Source: JBAZTA01 sp964588175 (GTDB lineage: Bacteria > Omnitrophota > Gorgyraeia > Gygaellales > Profunditerraquicolaceae). Taken from it: DNA of 23,219 nt. Shown piece after piece: positions 21,001 to 23,219 of the stretch (its first letter is position 1; each line of letters starts with the position of its first letter). Below the pieces are notes generated by a model that was given only the letters and a program-made list of their open reading frames with translations, was not told the DNA's origin and searched no databases. The translations under genes were made by a program, and so were the position numbers. The stretch lies in the NCBI GenBank assembly GCA_964588175.1, contig CAZPNW010000079.1, positions 1 to 23,219 on the forward strand, given 5' to 3'.

Positions 21001-23219
21001 ATGAAACAGCATATTTTACCAAATTAGCCCATGCCGGCGGTATTGAAGGCCTGATAGCGCAATTGATAAAGATGGTTGATCGTATCCAGAATGTACAGAC
21101 GCTTTCTGGTAAGTTGTTAAGCGCCTCTTTTGTTACCAAAGGAGTTATTTCCACGCAGGAAGCTTTTCTTCCCTTCTTCTTGGAGCCGGTTTACCGCTTA
21201 CGGATCAGCGCGATCGAGGCCGATGAGCTCAGAGAAGATTTCCTGAAGGCATTCGAGGCGGCCCTGGCGTTATTCAAGCAGGCTTTTTCCCAGGCAAGTG
21301 AGAATCCTGTTACCTGCCCGCAGGTTATCTTGGAACAGCCTTTGGCAAAGGAAGCTCTCGGGAGCCGCGATGAAGAAGCGATCGTCTATACCCAGAAGCC
21401 TGAGTTAGGCAGCCATTCATTGGCGCAAGGCAGAGGGCATTATCTCGTGCAGCCAGAGGTTCCTTTGAGCCTTGACGAAGTTATCATGTACCTGCTCCGG
21501 CATCCAAACGATATTTTTATGATCAAATACTTAGAGCAGCTTGTGGAAGAAGGAGGCCATAAAGTGCTGGAGGAATTGTTGGGAAGATTCGTTGCCGATC
21601 CCTTCCCGTCACTCTATGGGGTACTGGCTGAATCAAAGGAAGCCGACTTTATACTGGAGGCAATGAAGGGGGTAGTCGAAAGGATCGGGGTGGAGTCGTG
21701 CCTTGATCTGTACCGGAAGCATCCGCTCCCGAATATACGGGCGATGACCACGATGGAAGTCGGGCTGGCGGAAAAGAAGCTTAAACGTTTGATCAGCCAG
21801 AACCGTCTTACGCATAAAACGCTTCTGGAGCTTGGTGTGACGGAACTTCCGGTCATGCCGCATTTATTGGCCAAGGAGATCATTCAGAGACGCACGGCTG
21901 TCCACGTCAGAGATATCATCTCTTGTGTTGAACCGGCAGATATTGAGACCGGTATATCGTTGAGGGAGAAGCCGATTAAAGAGACGCTCAAGCGGATCAT
22001 GGCTTTGGATTTTGAGGGATTGTTGAACGATGAACCGATCATAGGATTTGGTTTTAACAATACGTATTTTATAGGCATACACTGGCAGTTGGTTCTCCGG
22101 GTAAAGCAGCTACGCCAGCATTACAGGCTCAAGGCAGCGATGGCCAGCGCGGGCAGGGGGCTGACCAGAGAAGAATCGACTGTGTCCGGTTTTATGGAGA
22201 TGATCGAGTGTTACAGCGCTGCCGCGGGTTCCTCAAAGAATTTCTCGGATGGTTTTAATCAGGTGCAGACGTTCGCCTGGGGAAGACGCAGTTTCCTGGA
22301 AGAAAAAGGGTTCGAGGTATTAGACCCCAATACGTTGAACTTGCAGATCCCCTATGATGATCAGCCGCTCTCCTGGGTTAAGGGTTTGCGCTTGGGCCCG
22401 GGCGGGTTGGAAGAAGTATTGGTGCCGGCGCAGATCGCTTTCTTTTGCACTAATTTCGATGAACCCGTTATTTCGTATTCCGCGATGAGCTCTAACGGCA
22501 TGGCCTCGGGCAATACTATGAATGAAGCTAAGTTGTACGGGCTCTTGGAGGTGATCGAGCGCTACGGAGATACAAACGTGTTGTATGCCCCTGAACGCTG
22601 TTTTACCATTGCGCCCCAGGAAGGAAGCAGGATAGGGGCAATAGTGAATCTGGCCGCAGAAAGAGATATGCATATTCAGGTCCTTGATATCACTACGGAG
22701 CTGGGACTTCCGGCATACCGCGCGTTTGTCAAGACCGATGACGGCAGGATCCTGGGAGGAAGCGGCAGCCATTTGAACGGGAAGATCGCCCTGTTAAGGG
22801 CGCTCTGCGAATTAAACGTCAAGCTCCATCATGTCTATCGTATACGCAAAGAAACTATTCAAAGCGAGTTGCCTTTGGCAATACAACTGCTCGAGGAAAC
22901 AGGGCTCCCCAATTACTCAACGGGAAACGTCAAAGGGGATCTAAGCGTGATAGAGCGGCTTTTAGTAGAGAATGGCTATAGCCCTTATTATATCGACCTG
23001 ACCAGGACTGAATTTAATTTTCCCGTTGCCAGAGTGATCGTCCCCGGGCTGGATATTGCCGACGGGATAAGCCCGAAACAAATGATGGAATTATTTATGT
23101 CGGCGAATGCGGGGGAGATTAACGATGCAGCGCCTGCTTCATCTTCTTTGGCGCAAACCTCTCGCCGTCGTATCAGCGATGATCTTATGATCAAGGTCAT
23201 GAACCGCCAGGAAGCCTTG
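1..23219 (+). CDS. Giant multidomain protein, partial at both ends (at least 7,739 aa)
   Basis: One reading frame, first complete codon at base 3, is open to the last base with no in-frame stop. Neither a start nor a stop codon of the gene lies in the window, so the true protein is longer than 7,739 residues. The frame was confirmed by continuous translation and by family motifs in register from end to end: GH77 near residue 31, PTS enzyme I near 2721-3054, Nudix near 4419, HD near 6930 and YcaO near 7399-7519. Enzyme-like modules are separated by Ser-Pro linkers. One two-helix membrane hairpin lies near residues 5610-5662; the rest reads as soluble. It may be a membrane-anchored mega-enzyme or a processed polyprotein. 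The size and composition resemble giant proteins reported from Omnitrophota, which is an inference. An assembly artefact is unlikely, because a false fusion would need every junction to stay in frame. Confidence 0.96.
3..665 (+). other. GH77 4-alpha-glucanotransferase (amylomaltase-like) domain, C-terminal part
   Basis: This is the C-terminal half of a glycoside hydrolase family 77 domain, which transfers alpha-1,4-glucan chains in starch and glycogen metabolism. VMENLGVV around residue 31 matches the AEDLG motif whose Glu is the general acid/base. MIHDSVTLRCFWEG has Asp86 where the family has THD with the third catalytic Asp. MMPDIFGSGEEGIINMPG (residues 160-177) matches the family's LQDxLGLGxExRMNxPG stretch. 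The catalytic nucleophile motif would lie before the window. Glu and Asp are kept, but the usual THD is IHD and the segment between the motifs is somewhat divergent. The domain feeds straight into beta-sandwich and GH13-like modules, consistent with one alpha-glucan processing block. Confidence 0.82.
696..1085 (+). other. Beta-sandwich (E-set/carbohydrate-binding-like) domain, ending in the first Ser-Pro linker
   Basis: Residues 232-361 alternate hydrophobic and polar residues as in short beta strands and carry no catalytic motif. A stretch ending in FRIKIDGNINYPAGY (near bases 960-1004) recurs as LRLVIDGNEFSFPMGY near bases 1956-2003, just before the GH13-like barrel. This suggests that the same accessory domain occurs twice. 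Such domains commonly sit at the N-terminus of GH13 enzymes and bind or position glucan. The module ends with ESASPLQ at 1071-1091, the first of the Ser-Pro linkers. The family is not identified; the fold call is an inference from strand pattern and context. Confidence 0.45.
1251..1541 (+). repeat. Beta-sandwich module, copy 1 of a diverged internal duplication
   Basis: Residues 417-513 run from CVDWWHWEK to SYRLWALEHGDD. The same order of motifs appears at 4257-4541: V-[DE]-W near the start, an AV..(F/I) strand, DATGKEQF versus HSDGKEWF, and GGYTLNFVWPQNSDNGGWE versus PGQYTLTFRWPGKKINSGWE near the end. The two copies flank the GH13-like and HAD modules. The aromatic-rich strands (W, F, Y) fit a carbohydrate-binding beta-sandwich, but I do not recognise a named CBM family. 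Confidence 0.7.
1550..3110 (+). other. GH13 (alpha-amylase superfamily)-like module with N-terminal beta domain
   Basis: After a beta-sandwich part (about 1680-2030) comes a TIM-barrel-like region with the four GH13 signature regions in order. AIGDFYGW (Asp727) sits at region I. FDGFRVDLAYEL has the nucleophile Asp830 (2490-2492) at region II. YFILEVYGDQ has the acid/base Glu873 (2619-2621) at region III. FLSNYDEMS has Asp944 (2832-2834) at region IV. All three catalytic carboxylates are present. The substrate-binding His of region IV (N-H-D in most members) is Tyr here, and region I lacks its usual NH. The enzyme could therefore have altered specificity or be weak. GH13 members act on alpha-glucans as hydrolases, transferases or branching enzymes; the subfamily is not resolved. 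GH77 upstream and the HAD domain downstream suggest a shared substrate. Confidence 0.75.
3288..3880 (+). other. HAD-superfamily phosphatase-like domain
   Basis: Residues 1096-1293 contain the HAD motifs in order. VIFLDLDYTLSE gives motif I (DxDxT, Asp1112 and Asp1114). GILGLNTGCD gives a motif II-like Thr. A Lys in NKGAAMEQIALALGI is placed as in motif III of Cof-type and sugar-phosphate phosphatases. IYLADFPENGHSN stands where GDxxND or GDDxTDE is expected. Motif IV is altered (AD for GD), so metal binding and catalysis are uncertain. Related enzymes dephosphorylate trehalose-, sucrose- or mannosylglycerate-phosphate. Its place after GH77 and GH13-like modules suggests a sugar-phosphate substrate, which is an inference. 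Confidence 0.7.
3880..4256 (+). other. Beta-rich region between HAD domain and second beta-sandwich copy
   Basis: Residues about 1294-1418 include MRGFADATPLVWTFENAG and a strand-rich run with Trp and Phe, for example EFTFIWFAQKG. This resembles another Ig-like or carbohydrate-binding sandwich directly before copy 2 of the duplicated module. No catalytic motif or named family is recognised. Confidence 0.35.
4257..4541 (+). repeat. Beta-sandwich module, copy 2 of a diverged internal duplication
   Basis: Residues 1419-1513 run from GVEWDWQRH to RDYYFRVLEGND. They align along the whole length with 1251-1541, sharing EW/DW, the AV strand, DGKEWF and QYTLTFRWPGKKINSGWEG. The copies are clearly related but strongly diverged, so the duplication is old. 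The module closes the alpha-glucan block and is followed by the GSSPI linker at 4560. Confidence 0.7.
4560..5880 (+). other. TPR repeat region (about eight repeats)
   Basis: After linker GSSPITLDD the sequence becomes alpha-helical with recurring tetratricopeptide patterns. Examples are YHEGRSLLAESKFAEALVIF, NKGLCFAHMSRLDESLVVYE followed by EALRIAPEN, LRGYMCQYSGKDDKALESFS, and YQGGRSALRLGNYDLV. Further repeats end near the AIDSGYFN stretch before base 5850. The small residues at TPR positions 8, 20 and 27 are visible in the first three. TPR solenoids bind other proteins or scaffold complexes, so this probably holds modules of the giant chain, or partners, in place. Later repeats are degenerate, and the exact count is approximate. 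Confidence 0.78.
5880..6850 (+). other. Alpha-helical region with coiled coil
   Basis: No enzyme motif is seen in residues about 1960-2283. The part near 6150-6430 is rich in Glu, Gln, Lys and Arg with heptad-like hydrophobic spacing (SLNEGILSKEILEQNSLKER, RNEQQQLKRQAEGIF), which suggests a coiled coil. It ends in LIFSASPAAGSSSAIAQ at 6846-6890, a Ser/Ala-rich Ser-Pro linker that separates it from the next module. Confidence 0.55.
6891..7700 (+). other. Alpha-helical region preceding the PTS enzyme I-like module
   Basis: Residues about 2297-2566 are mostly helical and charged. PLYRNMKAKFESY and the following helices could correspond distantly to the helical subdomain that binds HPr in PTS enzyme I. 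The stretch is longer than that subdomain, and I see no specific motif. No separate family is recognised. Confidence 0.35.
7586..7607 (+). other. Perfect 9-bp inverted repeat inside the coding frame
   Basis: GCTTGGCAA at 7586-7594 and TTGCCAAGC at 7599-7607 pair perfectly around a GCCG loop. It lies in codons for GLGKPLPS and is followed only by TTT, so it is not a normal terminator. It may be coincidental or slow the ribosome locally. Confidence 0.4.
7700..9320 (+). other. PTS enzyme I-like (PEP-utilising) module
   Basis: Enzyme I takes phosphate from phosphoenolpyruvate onto a histidine and passes it to HPr. The swivelling domain is seen as ISGTKDHTAHWVIMTQDIPV, where His2721 (8163-8165) matches the phospho-His of GGxTSHTAI, followed by NPADEVLLDGKNGLAVVNP. 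The barrel has VEILANIGG, ADGVGLVRTEFLY (PEP-binding Arg2843), MLETPGAIEI (Glu2975, metal ligand), SDFVSIGTNDLTAFTL, and VVICGELA with Cys3054, the family's catalytic cysteine. Key residues are thus kept. The RTLDIGGDK region is degenerate (FHIRAPDKAADK) and the GWRGIR motif is not clear, so PEP turnover is uncertain. No HPr or EII motif is seen nearby. Pyruvate phosphate dikinase and PEP synthase share the fold, but the motif wording fits enzyme I best. Confidence 0.82.
9321..9515 (+). other. Helical tail and Ser-Pro linker after the enzyme I-like module
   Basis: This is a charged helical tail of about 60 residues with no recognised motif. It ends in AGSPLVNTTGG, a Ser-Pro linker at 9504-9536 that marks the border with the next enzyme-like module. 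Confidence 0.4.
9528..10515 (+). other. GNAT-like acyltransferase domain (first of three)
   Basis: Residues about 3176-3505. HLVALNQTGEMIAILL fits the central GNAT strands. WIHYAVAVRKDYQENRFGPK (near 9870-9930) fits motif A, where a beta strand is followed by the acyl-CoA pyrophosphate loop (Q/R-x-x-G-x-G/A) and a helix, here KIASAVLKATEAF. TFTPLSGYAAFKR follows as the later strand. GNAT enzymes move acyl groups, usually acetyl, from CoA to amines. The loop is RFGPK rather than the usual GxGxG/A, so binding may be changed. About 140 further residues (YSKFLLNPLTQKPYTYKQY onward) are unassigned. Confidence 0.55.
10518..11580 (+). other. Class I SAM-dependent methyltransferase-like domain (first of three)
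   Basis: The module starts after linker SASPMQ (10518-10535). QALVFGLGMHGDINTRL sits at motif I (SAM-binding glycine loop), VNCIDVNREAFAQV at motif II (acidic residue for the ribose), LPFENNSIDLVLSSMVLT at the motif IV/post-IV strand, and HIRELVRVAKPGSTIYLATD at the late strand. The order and spacing fit a Rossmann-like methyltransferase of about 350 residues with a helical insert. Motif I reads GLGMHGD rather than GCGxG, so activity is plausible but not certain. The substrate is unknown. Confidence 0.68.
11583..12041 (+). other. Coiled-coil spacer module
   Basis: Between linkers SGSPINEDTD (11583) and VESPVPAG (near 12033) the residues are almost all helix formers. They show heptad-like stretches such as FQMEKVQEERESFVQAI and LEKAREKIKKQQVYPALQE. 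No enzymatic motif is present. It probably acts as a rigid spacer or oligomerisation element in the chain. Confidence 0.6.
12042..12908 (+). other. Unrecognised module
   Basis: This is about 289 residues between VESPVPAG and FLSASPIAVDE. It begins with a low-complexity stretch (AGKSSENTLP), then has mixed helix and strand with TRSAVLKKIKKEQKLTESDK and a beta-looking part, RFGVTLSASRGRVEIEYVGD. The part MLRIMLLGKAPSRQ near 12804-12845 looks like a single strand-loop but lacks a P-loop. I do not recognise a family. It could be a binding or worn enzyme domain. Confidence 0.5.
12909..13750 (+). other. Winged-helix plus Nudix hydrolase-like module
   Basis: After linker SASPIAVDE comes a possible winged helix (SSGSIDLRRVSVELGISQEE, then LTAYISVLRPI) and next a Nudix fold. 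WHRTDHICGISEDGQRVAIQ resembles the start of the IPP isomerase-type Nudix domain. The Nudix box at 13257-13325 (residues 4419-4441) is complete: Gly4419, five residues, Glu4425, seven residues, then RETDEEIGV, matching REUxEExGU. The metal-binding Glu residues are present, so this is one of the best preserved catalytic sites in the window. Nudix enzymes hydrolyse diphosphates linked to a second group; IPP isomerase is a relative. The substrate is unknown. The N-terminal winged-helix call is weaker. Confidence 0.8.
13752..14640 (+). other. Unrecognised helical module
   Basis: About 296 residues between linkers AGSPLQ (13749) and FASPKL (14634). It is mostly helical, with GLKEAGVVIGNLYAYNEVEK, and SWLRDWLLGSQEARDVIGRR further on. 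No catalytic motif is seen. The strongly hydrophobic part near 14560-14640 (VVSFGFADTIIGFDLIVAW) carries buried Asp residues and is more likely a folded-domain core than a membrane helix. Confidence 0.45.
14643..14750 (+). other. Short acidic Ser/Glu insert between two Ser-Pro linkers
   Basis: Two Ser-Pro motifs, FASPK (14634-14648) and SSSPI (14739-14753), lie only about 35 residues apart. The piece between them starts with HSESESEAED (14652-14681), a highly acidic disordered-looking tract, followed by a short helix. It is too small for a domain and reads as an extended linker or the remnant of a lost module. Confidence 0.5.
14751..16362 (+). other. GT9-like glycosyltransferase (heptosyltransferase-type, GT-B fold)
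   Basis: Residues about 4917-5454. The N-terminal Rossmann half begins with IKRVLILTLPKMDYGAELVW. It continues with FDLVISVNPFPDVIG, typical of the first domain of heptosyltransferase-like enzymes. The C-terminal half has FVGSADIVVTPDTFVMHAAI at 15663-15722, matching the nucleotide-sugar site of GT9 (ADxVIxxDTGxxHLAAALGxP), then AAGKWVITPWG. The Asp-Thr pair and the His are kept, but the Gly after Thr is Phe. GT9 enzymes add heptose or related sugars to lipopolysaccharide inner core. Here the acceptor is unknown. The last 130 residues, including GRDYWREGVMHFLVRKK, are unassigned. Confidence 0.7.
16359..16820 (+). other. Possible helix-turn-helix module between Ser-Pro linkers
   Basis: It starts with a doubled linker, RSSSPCASSPEISYA (16356-16397), and ends at KSSSPAESGEW (16800-16832). 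LIRVLQGEKHKTIAADHNNV followed by SVERISDIALKTKERIIKVL reads like a sigma-70 region 4 or LuxR-type helix-turn-helix: an A-A-D-H turn and a second helix starting with V-E-R-I. No other DNA-binding signature supports it, and a DNA-binding role inside this protein would be surprising. It may simply be a small helical domain. Confidence 0.4.
16824..17090 (+). other. Two-helix transmembrane hairpin and linker
   Basis: Two hydrophobic segments of about 21 residues each are separated by about a dozen residues. TM1 is 16830-16892 (WFMGMVLGTFIGVIICNILK) and TM2 is 16926-16988 (VYVAYVVGACALLGMAVYPA). The following ALENRKAARVVNRGK is basic, which by the positive-inside rule places both flanks in the cytoplasm. 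The hairpin thus anchors the chain without moving modules across the membrane. It ends in PPGSSASPMRMGSGG, one of the clearest linkers. These are the only convincing membrane spans in the window. Confidence 0.75.
17091..17742 (+). other. Class I SAM-dependent methyltransferase-like domain (second of three)
   Basis: Residues about 5697-5914. NVLDLGHGDGSMVYFLRQVF (17304-17363) is a near-canonical motif I (VLDLGxGxG). ARFTGVEFNQRLFDMS has the acidic residue for SAM ribose, and NLLRDDFLQEKYFSCHDVFY fits the following acidic loop and strand. The length, about 215 residues, is normal for a compact Rossmann-like methyltransferase. The SAM site looks intact. Nothing in the sequence reveals the acceptor. 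Confidence 0.78.
17743..18380 (+). other. Class I SAM-dependent methyltransferase-like domain (third of three)
   Basis: After linker AASPVTHK (17739-17762), LVLSVGCGDATLESLLLPQG (17871-17930) gives motif I. NRVIGADRSDYALSQA gives the ribose-binding acidic strand, and VNAEKLSFADNSFDVVIFPE gives the Methyltransf_11-type strand. GHLEMIIALKEAFRVLKEAG followed by RIIIATDPP gives the late strand. This is a well-kept Methyltransf_11-type domain next to another methyltransferase, so the two may form a pseudo-dimer on one chain. The substrate is unknown. Confidence 0.78.
18372..18520 (+). other. Short connector between two Ser-Pro linkers
   Basis: About 45 residues run from SGSPVMSGRNN (18372-18404) to LSSSPMQEQ (18504-18530). 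The piece between, for example STIDLVNIVKTRWALITTR, is too short for a domain. It resembles a relic left between fusions. Confidence 0.5.
18519..19350 (+). other. GNAT-like acyltransferase domain (second of three)
   Basis: Residues about 6173-6450. RLNISHRHQYLKNKGIGSFV then LERLYTFAREH (about 18840-18935) fits GNAT motif A, with KNKGIGS as the acyl-CoA pyrophosphate loop (R/Q-x-x-G-x-G/A). This is the best kept GNAT signature of the three. The strands before it (RPLVLRVFLHVSDAGVDI) fit the preceding beta sheet. The acceptor amine is unknown. The segment after 19080 is helical and unassigned. Confidence 0.6.
19371..20030 (+). other. GNAT-like acyltransferase domain (third of three), diverged
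   Basis: It starts after RGSSPLKDT (19368-19394). NVIIDHIETAPWNQFRENP then TVSLVGSSLIWYVCSRYI fits the GNAT core, where a strand ending in APWN leads to a V-G-S-x-L helix start. RIRDPSPQGIEFFKHLFYRQ fits the late strand and the FY motif. The acyl-CoA loop is VGSSL without the usual basic Q/RxxG, so catalysis is doubtful. It is followed by the YISSSPIS linker. Confidence 0.5.
20040..20580 (+). other. Two tandem ACT domains
   Basis: ACT1 is about 20148-20345: DFRLNFLHNRPGLLHNILKS, with the D/N-R-P-G-L-L start of ACT helix 1, then FNLGVVTKTAEDEAG. ACT2 is about 20388-20575: KWILEFSIPHRVEELLKVTE, then FLAMHEINISAFFT, with the typical NIS strand. ACT domains usually bind amino acids and control an attached enzyme. 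A pair occurs in GlnD, but there the pair follows the HD domain; here it precedes it. The pairing with the next HD domain suggests ligand control of that domain. Confidence 0.7.
20600..21140 (+). other. RelA/SpoT-like HD domain
   Basis: Residues about 6867-7046. VVAHYHASQSRKDRVNPYFS then HILDIVKML matches the RelA/SpoT HD start (A-H-x-G-Q-x-R-K, Y-x-x-H). His6930 is at 20790. LHDSLEEQDITDEALRGQFG carries His-Asp (20886-20891) and the E-D/E-x-x-I-T pattern, and LIKMVDRIQNVQTL carries the last metal Asp (21078-21080). All metal-site positions H...HD...D are present. In SpoT this domain hydrolyses (p)ppGpp. No synthetase or TGS domain follows, so it would be hydrolase-only (SAH/MESH-like) or have another phosphate-ester role. 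Confidence 0.75.
20694..20714 (+). promoter_or_regulatory. Possible internal Shine-Dalgarno before in-frame ATG (weak)
   Basis: AGGAGG at 20695-20700 is followed 11 bases later by an in-frame ATG at 20712, just at the start of the HD domain (MRKALMVV). The spacing is at the long end of what is usual. Such purine runs also arise from Glu-Glu and Lys-Glu codons, as here (QEER), so an internal start is only a possibility. Confidence 0.2.
21141..22100 (+). other. Helical region between HD and YcaO domains
   Basis: About 320 residues are mainly helical. Recognisable pieces are SLDEVIMYLLRHPNDIFMIK and LYRKHPLPNIRAMTTMEVGL, which contain no catalytic motif. The later part, IIGFGFNNTYFIGIHWQLVL up to the YcaO motif, could be the N-terminal part of the YcaO fold. 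No other family is recognised. Confidence 0.4.
22101..23219 (+). other. YcaO domain, continues beyond the window
   Basis: YcaO enzymes use ATP to activate amide oxygens, making azolines, thioamides or amidines in peptides; E. coli YcaO aids RimO. Motifs run in order. GRGLTREE then SGFMEMIECYSAAAG has Glu7399 and Glu7402, the first Mg/ATP pair. YSAMSSNGMASGNTMNEAKL then YGLLEVIERYGD has Glu7516 and Glu7519, the second pair. VLDITTELGLPAYRAFV, GSGSHLNGKIALLRALCELN and DLTRTEFNFPVARVIVPGLD complete the set. Nothing in the ATP site appears lost. The extreme end, NAGEINDAAPASSSLAQTSR, looks like a new linker. No RiPP precursor or E1-like partner domain is visible here. The product cannot be named. 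Confidence 0.88.

Noticed and set aside
21548..21566. AAGGAGG followed by an in-frame GTG near 21564, considered as an internal start
   Set aside because: It lies within a helical stretch rather than at a domain border; Glu-Gly codons explain the purine run.
114..23200. Many minus-strand open frames of 60-150 codons, for example 14073-14522 and 22320-22772
   Set aside because: They lie opposite the continuous giant frame, show no family motifs or consistent ribosome binding sites, and are expected shadows of long coding sequence.
1..23219. Assembly artefact or several genes with missed stops (stop-codon recoding)
   Set aside because: Standard-code translation gives intact motifs throughout with no in-frame TGA, TAA or TAG, so recoding is not needed. 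The joins between modules are linker-like rather than abrupt.
1..23219. NRPS/PKS megasynthase, phage or repetitive adhesin
   Set aside because: No adenylation, condensation, ketosynthase or carrier-protein motifs, no phage structural or packaging genes, and no tandem adhesin repeats were seen.

Overview
This window is a single protein-coding stretch. The + strand frame whose first complete codon begins at base 3 stays open to the last base: 7,739 consecutive sense codons with no stop, no start and no intergenic gap. It is an internal piece of one giant gene that runs off both ends. No tRNA, rRNA, CRISPR array, IS element, promoter or terminator was seen, and the other open frames look like shadows of this gene.

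The host cannot be proved from one gene fragment. A soluble-looking, enzyme-rich protein of this size, with carbohydrate enzymes and Ser-Pro linkers between modules, points to an uncultured bacterium of the Omnitrophota (former OP3) type. From memory, proteins of tens of thousands of residues are reported from that phylum. This assignment is an inference. All residue numbers below count from the codon at base 3, so residue n starts at base 3n.

Layout. (1) 3-4550, an alpha-glucan block: the C-terminal half of a GH77 4-alpha-glucanotransferase, beta-sandwich domains, a GH13-like barrel, a HAD phosphatase-like domain, and a second copy of one beta-sandwich. (2) 4560-6850, TPR repeats followed by a helical coiled-coil region. 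(3) 6850-9500, a helical region and a PTS enzyme I-like (PEP-utilising) module. (4) 9510-11590, a GNAT-like acyltransferase and a class I methyltransferase. (5) 11590-14640, a coiled coil, an unrecognised module, a winged-helix plus Nudix module with an intact Nudix box, and an unrecognised helical module. (6) 14750-16365, a GT9-like glycosyltransferase. (7) 16370-17080, a possible HTH and a two-helix membrane hairpin. (8) 17090-20030, two methyltransferases and two GNAT-like domains in tandem. (9) 20040-23219, two ACT domains, a RelA/SpoT-like HD domain, a helical spacer and a YcaO domain that continues to the window edge.

About twenty Ser-Pro linkers, typically [S/G/A]-[S/A]-S-P followed by a hydrophobic residue, fall between the recognisable modules. 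Their codons differ from copy to copy, so the conservation is at protein level. The picture is of a beads-on-a-string mega-enzyme, or a polyprotein cut at these linkers, that combines glucan remodelling, phosphoryl transfer, glycosyl, methyl and acyl transfer, and an ATP-dependent YcaO step. Some modules keep their catalytic residues and others look worn, so catalytic and purely structural modules probably coexist.
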